Shown piece by piece: positions 1-7,350 of a DNA stretch of 9,776 nt. A program made the translations under genes and the position numbers. Source of the DNA: Bacteroidota bacterium (lineage in GTDB: Bacteria; Bacteroidota; Bacteroidia; Flavobacteriales; Schleiferiaceae); the NCBI GenBank assembly GCA_003023665.1, contig PXYR01000064.1, positions 1 to 9,776 on the forward strand, written 5' to 3'. The number at the start of each line of letters is the position of its first letter. The first letter of the stretch is position 1. The notes beneath the pieces are model-generated. The model was given only the letters and a program-made list of their open reading frames with translations, did not search any database and was not told the origin of the DNA.

Positions 1-2
1 TT

Positions 3-698
3 GAAGGGTTTATATTTCCTAGGTTAGAACATATTTGGACCGTGAATGATAGCATTGCTGAACTTTACTTCAAAGATTATGGTATTCGTCCTAAAGTATT
101 TAGAAACATTAGCCCCCAACCAGATATTCAAGCCAAAAGCAGATTTGAACTGGGTTTGCCCCAAGAGGTCAAAATAGCTATTAATCAGGGTTCAGGAATG
201 AATATAGATCGCGGTTTGGAAGAGGCGGTAGAGGCTGTTTCAGGAATGGAAGGTTGGTTATTGTTGTTAGTGGGTAGTGGTGATGCTATTCCAAAGTTGG
301 AATCCTTGGTGATGCAACAAGGACTCAATGAAAAAGTACGTTTTATTCCGCGTGTCCCGTACTCAGAATTGTTACAATACACCAAGATAGCTGACGTTGG
401 ACTTAGTTTGGATAAGGATACCAATATCAACTATAGGTATTCCCTGCCCAATAAGATATTTGATTATATCCATTGTAACCTACCTGTTGTTACCTCAGAA
501 GTGGTTGAAGTAAAGAGAATAGTAGATAATTACAAGATTGGTCAAACTGTGGATCCAGAAAATCTTTCTGCTTTAAGAGAAGCGCTCCATGAGGTGTCTT
601 CAAAATCGTACGAGTCTAACCTTAAAAAGGCTCAGAGGGAATTGAACTGGGAGAAAGAACAAGAGGTTCTTAAGGCATTCTACGCCCAATTTTTATAG
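3..698 (+). CDS. Glycosyltransferase family 4 (GT-B fold), C-terminal part; 5' end outside window
   Basis: This is the C-terminal part of a GT-B glycosyltransferase, which would move a sugar from a nucleotide-sugar donor to a cytoplasmic acceptor, probably for surface polysaccharide. The frame is open to the left edge: codons from base 3 read EGFIFPRLEHIWT before the GTG at 42, so the GTG is very likely an internal Val codon and not the start. The visible part carries the GT1/GT4 donor-binding domain. There is a Gly-rich strand-loop (QGSGMNIDRGLEEA, bases about 186-227), a second Rossmann strand (LLLLVGSGD), and SLPNKIFDYI at 441-470. The last lies where other members have the E-x7-E motif, with Asp at the second position. 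VDPENLSALREAL near the end is typical of the family. Its 3' end overlaps the opposing GT2 gene by 29 bases. Family is secure; donor and acceptor cannot be told. Confidence 0.9.
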   Translation, partial: EGFIFPRLEHIWTVNDSIAELYFKDYGIRPKVFRNISPQPDIQAKSRFELGLPQEVKIAINQGSGMNIDRGLEEAVEAVSGMEGWLLLLVGSGDAIPKLESLVMQQGLNEKVRFIPRVPYSELLQYTKIADVGLSLDKDTNINYRYSLPNKIFDYIHCNLPVVTSEVVEVKRIVDNYKIGQTVDPENLSALREALHEVSSKSYESNLKKAQRELNWEKEQEVLKAFYAQFL

Positions 699-1587
699 GA
701 TGACTGCACAGACGCATGAATTTGTATACATCATAGAAAAACACCGGTAAATGCCCCGTACAAAGCGCTTTTTTGAGCGTTTTTCCAAACAAGCTGTTCA
801 AGAGCCGAAGTACGTGATGTATGCCTGAACGTTGCGCAGTTCTGTACACTCTAAACAGCTTAATGTCTTCATCGATTTTACCGGCCATAATCAGCTTTGC
901 AAGTCCATCAATTGCAGCAGTTGTTTTATCCATAAAAACATCGTTTTCGTCAATGCCCATGTGATAAGCTGGATTGTCAATGTGCATTATTGCGATGTTT
1001 CTGTATTTAAGTTCCAATCCAAATAGGGTGTCCTCATGACCGTATTCGGTGACATCCTCATTGAATAAAAGTTCAAGGAAAATATCCCGTCTGATCAAAA
1101 AATTGAAGGCGGAAAAACTGCCGTATGGATATCGTTCTCTCACCGCTGCTGAATGTTCTTCTTTTAGCTTTCCAACCTTTACCCTTAGTTTATTACTCTT
1201 GAAGTTGGGCTTGTATGCAGTGCCACCAACAATTACCTCAGCCAATGTAGCACGTTGACAATAATCTTGAAGAAACGTAGGATTCGTTGGTAGAGCATCG
1301 GCATCCAAAAAGAGCAGGTAATCTCCTTTCGCCTTTTGACCTAAACTATTCCGGTTGATGCTTCGCCCACTTTTTAAAGGGTAATGAATATACGTGCAAT
1401 CAAATTCAACCTCCCATTTTTCTGCATCAATATGCGTGGATTGAAACTGGTCAGAAATAATAATTTCTATAGACCAAGAGTCGGGGAGTCCTCTGCTTTT
1501 GGACTCGGATAAGGAATGCAACAACGGTTGTACATCATCTCCATAAGAGGCAATACAAACGCTAAGTATATGCTCTTGCGGGTTCAA
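670..1587 (-). CDS. Glycosyltransferase family 2 (GT-A fold)
   Basis: This is a 305-residue GT-A glycosyltransferase, expected to use a nucleotide sugar and a divalent metal in the cytoplasm. The first strand LSVCIASYGDD is at residues 8-18. The metal-binding DxD is DADA at 95-98, preceded by KGDYLLFLD. GHEDTLFG at 183-190 supplies the acidic ED pair expected of the catalytic base region, and AYHMG with His209 fits the C-terminal metal-contacting His seen in related GT2 enzymes. There is no long hydrophobic segment, so it is probably soluble or peripheral. The start is a TTG because no in-frame ATG lies near it and the first family strand begins at residue 8. The TTG sits two codons after the ftsE TAA in the same frame, and the only GGAGGA is about 25 bases upstream, so translation probably depends on coupling to ftsE. 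Exact substrate is unknown. Confidence 0.9.
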   Translation of the reverse strand: MNPQEHILSVCIASYGDDVQPLLHSLSESKSRGLPDSWSIEIIISDQFQSTHIDAEKWEVEFDCTYIHYPLKSGRSINRNSLGQKAKGDYLLFLDADALPTNPTFLQDYCQRATLAEVIVGGTAYKPNFKSNKLRVKVGKLKEEHSAAVRERYPYGSFSAFNFLIRRDIFLELLFNEDVTEYGHEDTLFGLELKYRNIAIMHIDNPAYHMGIDENDVFMDKTTAAIDGLAKLIMAGKIDEDIKLFRVYRTAQRSGIHHVLRLLNSLFGKTLKKALCTGHLPVFFYDVYKFMRLCSHPIKIGRRMP

Positions 1588-1590
1588 AGC

Positions 1591-2268
1591 TTAGACGTTA
1601 GAAACTACAGAGTCCTCCAGCTTACCGCTACTTACTTTTAGCGTCCTATTGGAATACTTATGAATCATTTGATAATCATGAGTGGCCATTAGTATAGCTG
1701 TATTTTGATCCGCAAGTGACAATAGAAGTGACATGATTTCTTCAGAAGTTCTCGGGTCTAGATTTCCAGTAGGTTCGTCAGCTAGTATCACCTTTGGAGC
1801 ATTCAGTAAGGCTCTTGCAATAGCAACGCGCTGCTGTTCTCCTCCGGATATTTCAAAAGTACTTTTGTGTCGTTTGTTTTGCATACCCACAAGGGAAAGC
1901 ACTTCTATAATTCGTTCAGATCGCTTTGCTTTATCCTTCCATCCAGTAGCCCGTAACACAAAATCAAGATTAGCTTCTACACTGCGATCGCTGAGTAGTT
2001 GAAAATCCTGAAACACAATTCCAATATCTCTTCGAAGTGCCGGAATGCTACTTGTTTTTAACCCGTTAAGTTGATGCCCTGCAACTTCTCCAGTACCCTC
2101 GTTTAGAGGTAAATCGCCATAAAGCGTTTTCAAAAGGGAGCTTTTTCCAGATCCAGTTTGGCCAATCAAATAGACAAATTCACCGGTATTGATTTTGAAG
2201 CTTACATCAGATAAAACCAAATGATTTCCTTGGAAAATAGTGGTGTTTTTTAATTCAATGGTTGCCAT
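1591..2268 (-). CDS. ftsE: FtsE-type cell-division ABC transporter ATP-binding protein
   Basis: This is a 225-residue ABC ATPase of the FtsE/LolD/MacB group. With the membrane protein FtsX, FtsE drives envelope signalling to cell-wall hydrolases at division. All nucleotide-binding motifs are intact when counted from the ATG at 2268: Walker A GQTGSGKSS (36-44), Q-loop Gln87 in VFQDFQLL, signature ISGGEQQR (140-147), Walker B VILADEP with Glu165, D-loop GNLDP and switch His197 in ATHD. The frame stays open to an ATG at 2328, but those 20 extra residues match nothing in the fold, and a promoter-like TACCTTTG lies inside them, so I prefer the shorter start. GT2 follows directly downstream. No ftsX or other permease is in the window. 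FtsE is assigned by overall resemblance to flavobacterial FtsE (YLIGQTGSGKSSLLKTLYGDLP, from memory); a LolD-like role is the main alternative. Confidence 0.88.
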   Translation of the reverse strand: MATIELKNTTIFQGNHLVLSDVSFKINTGEFVYLIGQTGSGKSSLLKTLYGDLPLNEGTGEVAGHQLNGLKTSSIPALRRDIGIVFQDFQLLSDRSVEANLDFVLRATGWKDKAKRSERIIEVLSLVGMQNKRHKSTFEISGGEQQRVAIARALLNAPKVILADEPTGNLDPRTSEEIMSLLLSLADQNTAILMATHDYQMIHKYSNRTLKVSSGKLEDSVVSNV

Positions 2269-2294
2269 GCTTGAAGAAAAGTATTCGAAAGATT

Positions 2295-2302
2295 CAAAGG
2301 TA
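2295..2302 (-). promoter_or_regulatory. Putative Bacteroidota -7 promoter element for ftsE-GT2
   Basis: On the minus strand these bases read TACCTTTG, an exact match to the Bacteroidota -7 consensus TAnnTTTG. A TTG lies upstream with a spacing of about 15 bases, shorter than the usual 17-23, so the -33 part is weak. Transcription would begin about 20 bases before the ATG at 2268 and would exclude the longer start at 2328. An 8-base degenerate word can occur by chance. Confidence 0.45.
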
Positions 2303-2425
2303 TAAGAAATACCAAACCAATGAGCCATAGCGTTTTTTAGATGTGAATAACTCGGATGAATTCACGGTAATGCGCTCCAAGCGGGCCATATGCAAAGGTT
2401 ATTTTTAAGCATAAACGAGAACGAT

Positions 2426-5400
2426 ATGCGTACCCGATTTTTTCTGCTTGTTTTTTTATTCATTGGCTTCCATGTAGTTGCCCAGAAAACTGTGGCTGAG
2501 AAAGGCTTTGAATCTGTATTTAATTCCAGCAGGTCATTATTTAACGACGGGCTCTATGCTACTGCAAGGGTAGGCTTTGATGAGCTTTTAGAATCGGATC
2601 TGCCCACTCAAAGCTTCATAAAAGAAGAAAGCAGTTTTTATAGAGCACTGTGCGCATTGTATTTAATGAATGAAAACAGCGAGAGCTTTCTTACTTATTT
2701 CTCTCAAACTTATCCGTTAAGTCCAAGGTGGCAAGAAGCACATGTAACGGCGGCTAATTATTACTTCAATAATCGGAGATATAAGAAGGTGGTTCAATGG
2801 TTGGGAGCAATTGACGGTTCGGATGTATCAAAAACTTATAAGAGCGAATATTATTTTAAGCTTGCCTATAGTTACATGATGACTAAGGATCTAAATAAGG
2901 CCCGAAATCTATTTTTTCAAGGCTTGAGTTACGAGGGTGAATACAAGAATTACCATCAATACTACTACGGGCATATAGCCTATGAAGCTGAACAGTACAG
3001 TACGGCTTTGAGTCAGTTTACATTGCTTTTGAACGATGAGAAGTTTGGAGGCGTCGTTCCCTATTACCTCAGTCAAATTTATTACAAGACAGGAGAAATT
3101 GACAAGCTCCTTGCGGTTGGGGAATCCCTACTTGCTCAGGCTGTTGCTTCTAGAGCAGCTGAAGTCGCCAAGCTCATAGGTGAAGGATACTACCAAAAGT
3201 CAAACTGGAAACAAGCTGCCTTATATCTTGAGAAACACCAAGAACTCGGAGGAAAACTAAAAATTCAAGATCAGTATAAATTAGGCTTCGTCCTCTACAA
3301 AACTAACCGGTATGAGGAGGCTATAAAGGCGTTTAATAAAATCCACGATAGAGGAGATGATCTTGGCCAGAGTGCTTATTACCATCTTGCTGACTGCTAC
3401 CTGAAAACAGGAAAGCAAACAGAGGCTCAAGGAGCTTTTTTTAAGGCTAGCGAAAGTGGTAGTGATTTACGCTTGCGAGAGGACGCATATTTTAATTATG
3501 CCAAACTAGCCTATGCAAGCGCTACTCCATTTGAGCAGCCCTTGGATATTTTTAAGGAATTTTTGAAGAAATACCCCAACAGTAAATACCGTGCTGAGGC
3601 AAATGAATATTTGGCAAACCTCTATTTAAATTCCAAAGATTACGAAAGTGCCATGAAATCCATCTCTGCTGCAGGTTTAGATCAACCTACCATGCAAGGT
3701 GCGTATCAGAAAGTAGCTTATTTTAGAGGCGTTCAGCATTTTAATGCTATTCAATATCCGGCGGCAAAGAGGATGTTTGAACGCTCTTTACAATATCCCT
3801 TGAACAATGTACATACAGCCCTTGCGCATTACTGGTTGGCAGAGATAGCATACAGGGGTAAAGATTTTGAGGGGGCACTTAGAGAGTTGTCAAAGTTTGA
3901 ATCGATTCCGGGCTCCGCTACGCTAAGTCAATACAAGCGAAGTTTATACAATAAGGCGTATGCTTATTTTTCGCAAGGAAACTTTGAAGCGGCGGCAACT
4001 ACTTTTAGGCTATATCTGAATAAACAACGCCCGGGCAACAAATTGGCCAATGACGCAGAATTGCGATTGGCGGATGCGTATTTCATGACCAGCCAATACA
4101 ATAATGCAATTACCTATTACGAGACTTATTTGGGCCGTGATGTGCCAGATGCTGACTACGCTACTTTCCAGCAAAGCCTCTGTTTTGGTTTGGTAGAAGA
4201 TAACCAACGAAAAGCCTCAAGTTTAGAAAGTTTAGTGAAGCGATACCCCAATTCTGTGTATGCAACGGATGCGTACTTTGAGCTAGGTGAAACGTATATG
4301 AAGATGGGGCAAGAAAACGAAGCGGAAACCATCTTCACTTCATTTATCAATGATTATCCGAAGTCTAGATTTATTAAAAACGCACACATTGCCCTTGGAT
4401 TAATATATAGGACCCAAGGAAAGGGCCAAAAAGCCTTGTCGCAGTTTAAGAGTGTTGTAGAGGACTTTCCCAATACAGCAGAAAGCCGGGAAGCCTTGGG
4501 GCTAGCTAAGATTCAATTTGCGGAATTGGATCAACTAACTGGCTACGTAGACTGGATTCAAACCTTAACGGGAACGGATATTGGTCAAGGTCAATTGGAT
4601 TCAACATTATACAATGGTGCCTACGATCGCTACAGTTTTGGCGATTGTTCAGGAACGCTCAAAGGCATGAAAGAGTATTTAGAAAAGTTCCCTGATGGCA
4701 TTTTCAGAGTGCCGGCAAATTATTATTTAGCGGAATGTGCTTTTAATCAGGAACAAGATGATGTTGCCAAATTGGCTTACGAATTTGTGGCTGCGTCTGG
4801 GGAATTGAGTTTTAGAAAACAAACCGTTGAACGCTTAGCTTCACTGTATTATGCGGAGCAAAATTTTGAGAAGGCCTTCTATTACTACGAGCAAGTGCTA
4901 GGTTTAGTTGGTAATGCGGATGAAGGTAGGAGGGCCCGCTTAGGCTTGATGCGCTGCGCCAAATCTTTGGGCAACACAGCAGTAGTGATGCAATATGCGG
5001 AGAGCTTACTGCAAGATGAAGCGCTCCCTACGGATTGGCAAACGGAGGCCTTGTTGAATGCGGCGCGAAGTTCATACGATCTAAAAGACAGCGCAAACGC
5101 CAAGTTGTATTATACCCAGGTTAAAGCTGAAATAAAGGGTGAAGCTCAGGCGGAAGCTCTGTATTATTTGGCTGAATTTGATCATGTGATTGAGAAATAT
5201 GAAGCGTCTAATGAACAACTGTTTTGGATGATTGAAAACCTACCCACCTATCCAAAATGGCGGTGGAACTCTCTTCTTTTGATGGCTAGAAATTACGCCG
5301 GTGTGCGGGATGATTTTCAAGCCAATTACACCCTGGATTTTATTATTGAAAATGCAGATTTTGGAGAATATGCCAATCAAGCAAGTGCATTTAAGGCTGA

Positions 5401-5503
5401 ATTGGCATTGCAACGAGAAAGAGAGGAGAGTAATGCTGTAGGTATTGATAGTCTGATTATGGATGACTTTCAAGAGGAATTGATGGAAGATTTAGATGAA
5501 TAA
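2426..5503 (+). CDS. Secreted giant tetratricopeptide-repeat (TPR) protein
   Basis: From the ATG at 2426 the product has 1,025 residues and starts with a signal peptide: MRTR, a hydrophobic core FFLLVFLFIGFHV, then VVA-Q for signal peptidase I. No lipobox Cys is present, so it is predicted to be periplasmic and soluble. A start at 2390 is possible but would put 12 extra residues before the signal. Nearly all the rest is a run of roughly twenty helix pairs of TPR/YbgF-like type, for example YKLGFVLYKTNRYEEAIKAF, LYNKAYAYFSQGNFEAAATT and YFELGETYMKMGQENEAETI, with linkers such as YPNSKY and YPNSVY typical of TPR_6 repeats. The tail is acidic (DDFQEELMEDLDE). There is no enzymatic domain, so a scaffold or partner-binding role is inferred. 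The stop overlaps the start of the following barrel gene by 8 bases, which suggests the two act together. Specific function unknown. Confidence 0.88.
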   Translation: MRTRFFLLVFLFIGFHVVAQKTVAEKGFESVFNSSRSLFNDGLYATARVGFDELLESDLPTQSFIKEESSFYRALCALYLMNENSESFLTYFSQTYPLSPRWQEAHVTAANYYFNNRRYKKVVQWLGAIDGSDVSKTYKSEYYFKLAYSYMMTKDLNKARNLFFQGLSYEGEYKNYHQYYYGHIAYEAEQYSTALSQFTLLLNDEKFGGVVPYYLSQIYYKTGEIDKLLAVGESLLAQAVASRAAEVAKLIGEGYYQKSNWKQAALYLEKHQELGGKLKIQDQYKLGFVLYKTNRYEEAIKAFNKIHDRGDDLGQSAYYHLADCYLKTGKQTEAQGAFFKASESGSDLRLREDAYFNYAKLAYASATPFEQPLDIFKEFLKKYPNSKYRAEANEYLANLYLNSKDYESAMKSISAAGLDQPTMQGAYQKVAYFRGVQHFNAIQYPAAKRMFERSLQYPLNNVHTALAHYWLAEIAYRGKDFEGALRELSKFESIPGSATLSQYKRSLYNKAYAYFSQGNFEAAATTFRLYLNKQRPGNKLANDAELRLADAYFMTSQYNNAITYYETYLGRDVPDADYATFQQSLCFGLVEDNQRKASSLESLVKRYPNSVYATDAYFELGETYMKMGQENEAETIFTSFINDYPKSRFIKNAHIALGLIYRTQGKGQKALSQFKSVVEDFPNTAESREALGLAKIQFAELDQLTGYVDWIQTLTGTDIGQGQLDSTLYNGAYDRYSFGDCSGTLKGMKEYLEKFPDGIFRVPANYYLAECAFNQEQDDVAKLAYEFVAASGELSFRKQTVERLASLYYAEQNFEKAFYYYEQVLGLVGNADEGRRARLGLMRCAKSLGNTAVVMQYAESLLQDEALPTDWQTEALLNAARSSYDLKDSANAKLYYTQVKAEIKGEAQAEALYYLAEFDHVIEKYEASNEQLFWMIENLPTYPKWRWNSLLLMARNYAGVRDDFQANYTLDFIIENADFGEYANQASAFKAELALQREREESNAVGIDSLIMDDFQEELMEDLDE

Positions 5504-7196
5504 AGCAATGAGTTGTATGAAATTCCCGTTAAGAGTAGTAACTGTTGTGGCGATTTTATTTGGCGCCAATACCATGGCATTCGCCCAAGGAGAATCGGGA
5601 GATGAGGTCAAGAGTGTGGAGATAAGGGTGGTAGAGGAATACCAAGCTCAGGTCCGCAGTGCACAGAAAATATCCGAACAACCGTCGTTTTCAGATACTA
5701 CTTCTGAAAAATTACCCGTCAATGTGCGCATTAGCCCCAAGGCAATGGCACTAGATTTTGTTCCGGCATCTATACCTTCTATTCGATTAGGTCGGGTCAA
5801 ACTCCCTAAACTTCCTACGCAGCGCGTGAGTATAGGTGGAGGAAACTTTTCTAGTTCCTACGCGAGCTTCATCCTTAGTTCACCTAGAAGTAAGAAAAAT
5901 GTCTGGGGTGTACGAGCGTTGCATCAAGGTTCATTGAGTGGAGTTCCAAATAGCTACGGTAGACAGTCGCAATATGAGAATGAAATTTTGGCGGATTTTC
6001 AGCGGGCTACAAAAAACTACAATTTTAAAACACAGGCTTTACTCAAGGCGGATTATGTGAGTTATTACGGCGCCAACAATCCAGTGCTTGCAGACAGCAC
6101 ACCGGGAAATTGGCAACAGCAATTTGGAATTTCACAACAATGGTTGCGAACGTCCAATCCAACTAGTAAAGTAATCGCTGCTTATAGAAGTGGTGGATTA
6201 GCTTACCGCTATACAAACGGCGGATACTCTACCAGCGAACATCTATCCAAAACGCACCATTTATTTGAGATTTATACGGATAAACAAGACCTATTACTCG
6301 ATTTAAGATACCAATATGCTTCGGTAAATTCTTGGGCCGATTCAGCCACGTCTAATTATCACAATTTTTCTATTGCCCCATATACAAGGGGTCAAGAGGG
6401 AATACTGACCTACGAGTTTGGCCTTAATTTTTCTGGAACACAGACCAGCGGTTTGGCAAATAACAGATTTGAATATTATGTATATCCAAAAATAAACCTG
6501 CAAGCAGAGCTTTTAGATCGAACGCTCGCAGTATTTGGCGGTTGGGATGGCTCTTCAAAACAAAATTCCTTGCAAAGTATGATTGTTGAGGTACCCTTCT
6601 TAACTATGGATCAAGAATACAGACTTTCTGGTTCAAATAAGGGATATGTTGGGATGCAGGGAGCCTTAGTAGGAAAGTTACAATACCGCGTAGAAGGATC
6701 CTTAACGACTATGAATGATGCACTAATGTTTGAAAGAGATTCAATTCAAGTTTTTACCAATGTTCATGGATCTGATCTTCCTGCCTTAAAGGCCGTGTAT
6801 GCAGAGTACGTGGTAAAATCTGGAGTTCGTGGGGAATTAAATCTTCCCTTAAAGTATTTCGTTGCATCCACCTATGCAGAACTCAACGCATTCAGCGGTG
6901 AAGATTTTCTTGGTCAAGAAGGCCGGGTAATCGGTGCAATGATAGATTACTCCATTAACGAATTGTCCATTGGCTCCAATATTCGTTATGTAAGCGGTCG
7001 GTACAGTCACATGAACTATTCCGCATTTCCGTTGGATTCTTATGTGGATTGGAGTGCTACTATTGAATATGAAATCAATGAAAATTTGAGCGTCAGTTTA
7101 CGCGGGTACAACCTACTAAATCAGTCCTACATGATGTGGCAGGGATATGGTGTTCGGGGCACAAGAGGCATGTTTATGCTGAACTATCAATTTTAA
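5496..7196 (+). CDS. Plug-less TonB-receptor-like outer-membrane beta-barrel protein
   Basis: This is a 566-residue predicted outer-membrane protein. The signal peptide runs to AFA-Q (cleavage after residue 30), with ATGs at residues 1, 5 and 8 as possible starts; I chose the first because it overlaps the TPR stop as ATGAATAA. Residues about 31-95 form a short periplasmic segment containing SVEIRVVEEY and AQKI. From about residue 100 to the end there are alternating aromatic/polar strands, closing with YNLLNQSYMMWQGYGVRGTR and a terminal Phe in LNYQF. That ending is characteristic of TonB-dependent receptors. No plug domain or carboxypeptidase-like N-terminal domain is present, and at about 465 residues the barrel part is shorter than a usual 22-strand receptor barrel. 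It forms a translationally coupled pair with the TPR gene. Transport substrate, if any, is unknown; automated annotation would probably call it a TonB-dependent receptor. Confidence 0.85.
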   Translation: MNKAMSCMKFPLRVVTVVAILFGANTMAFAQGESGDEVKSVEIRVVEEYQAQVRSAQKISEQPSFSDTTSEKLPVNVRISPKAMALDFVPASIPSIRLGRVKLPKLPTQRVSIGGGNFSSSYASFILSSPRSKKNVWGVRALHQGSLSGVPNSYGRQSQYENEILADFQRATKNYNFKTQALLKADYVSYYGANNPVLADSTPGNWQQQFGISQQWLRTSNPTSKVIAAYRSGGLAYRYTNGGYSTSEHLSKTHHLFEIYTDKQDLLLDLRYQYASVNSWADSATSNYHNFSIAPYTRGQEGILTYEFGLNFSGTQTSGLANNRFEYYVYPKINLQAELLDRTLAVFGGWDGSSKQNSLQSMIVEVPFLTMDQEYRLSGSNKGYVGMQGALVGKLQYRVEGSLTTMNDALMFERDSIQVFTNVHGSDLPALKAVYAEYVVKSGVRGELNLPLKYFVASTYAELNAFSGEDFLGQEGRVIGAMIDYSINELSIGSNIRYVSGRYSHMNYSAFPLDSYVDWSATIEYEINENLSVSLRGYNLLNQSYMMWQGYGVRGTRGMFMLNYQF

Positions 7197-7307
7197 TCCA
7201 TTTGAACCGCGGTTTTTGCGCTGTAAGCCCCGAAAGTGTTAATAAAAATGTTGGTAAGTGCACCCTCTAAAAATGGTATAAAAGGGTAGAAATGGACCCT
7301 AGAAAGT

Positions 7308-7315
7308 TATCTTTG
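7308..7315 (+). promoter_or_regulatory. Putative -7 promoter element of gyrB
   Basis: The bases TATCTTTG match the Bacteroidota -7 consensus TAnnTTTG exactly. They lie 35 bases before the gyrB ATG, which would give a leader of roughly 30 bases. No clear TTG is seen at the -33 spacing. The rest of the 154-base spacer (7197-7350) holds no gene; it contains alternating ACCCT/AGGGT words at 7262-7300. Confidence 0.6.
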
Positions 7316-7350
7316 TTAGGTTAGCAAAAAAGCAAGAAAACGCAACCGTT

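Noticed and set aside
42..44. GTG at 42 as start of the first glycosyltransferase
   Set aside because: The frame stays open to the window edge and the upstream codons fit the family, so this is an internal codon of a gene cut by the window.
655..671. AAGAAC-5 bases-GTTCTT inverted repeat just past the GT2 stop as a minus-strand terminator
   Set aside because: The stem is only 6 bp and AT-rich and the T-run is interrupted; it also lies in GT4 codons.
2269..2328. Longer ftsE start at 2328
   Set aside because: The 20 added residues have no counterpart in the ABC fold, and a TAnnTTTG promoter word lies within them; the start at 2268 fits the family better.
2400..2407. TATTTTTA as a -7 element for the TPR gene
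   Set aside because: It lacks the final G of the consensus and has no TTG at the -33 spacing; no convincing + strand promoter was found in 2269-2425.
7205..7214. Perfect palindrome AACCGCGGTT followed by T residues after the barrel gene, as a terminator or operator
   Set aside because: As RNA it leaves a stem of about 3 bp with a 4-base loop, too weak for termination, and there is no second copy to support a binding site.
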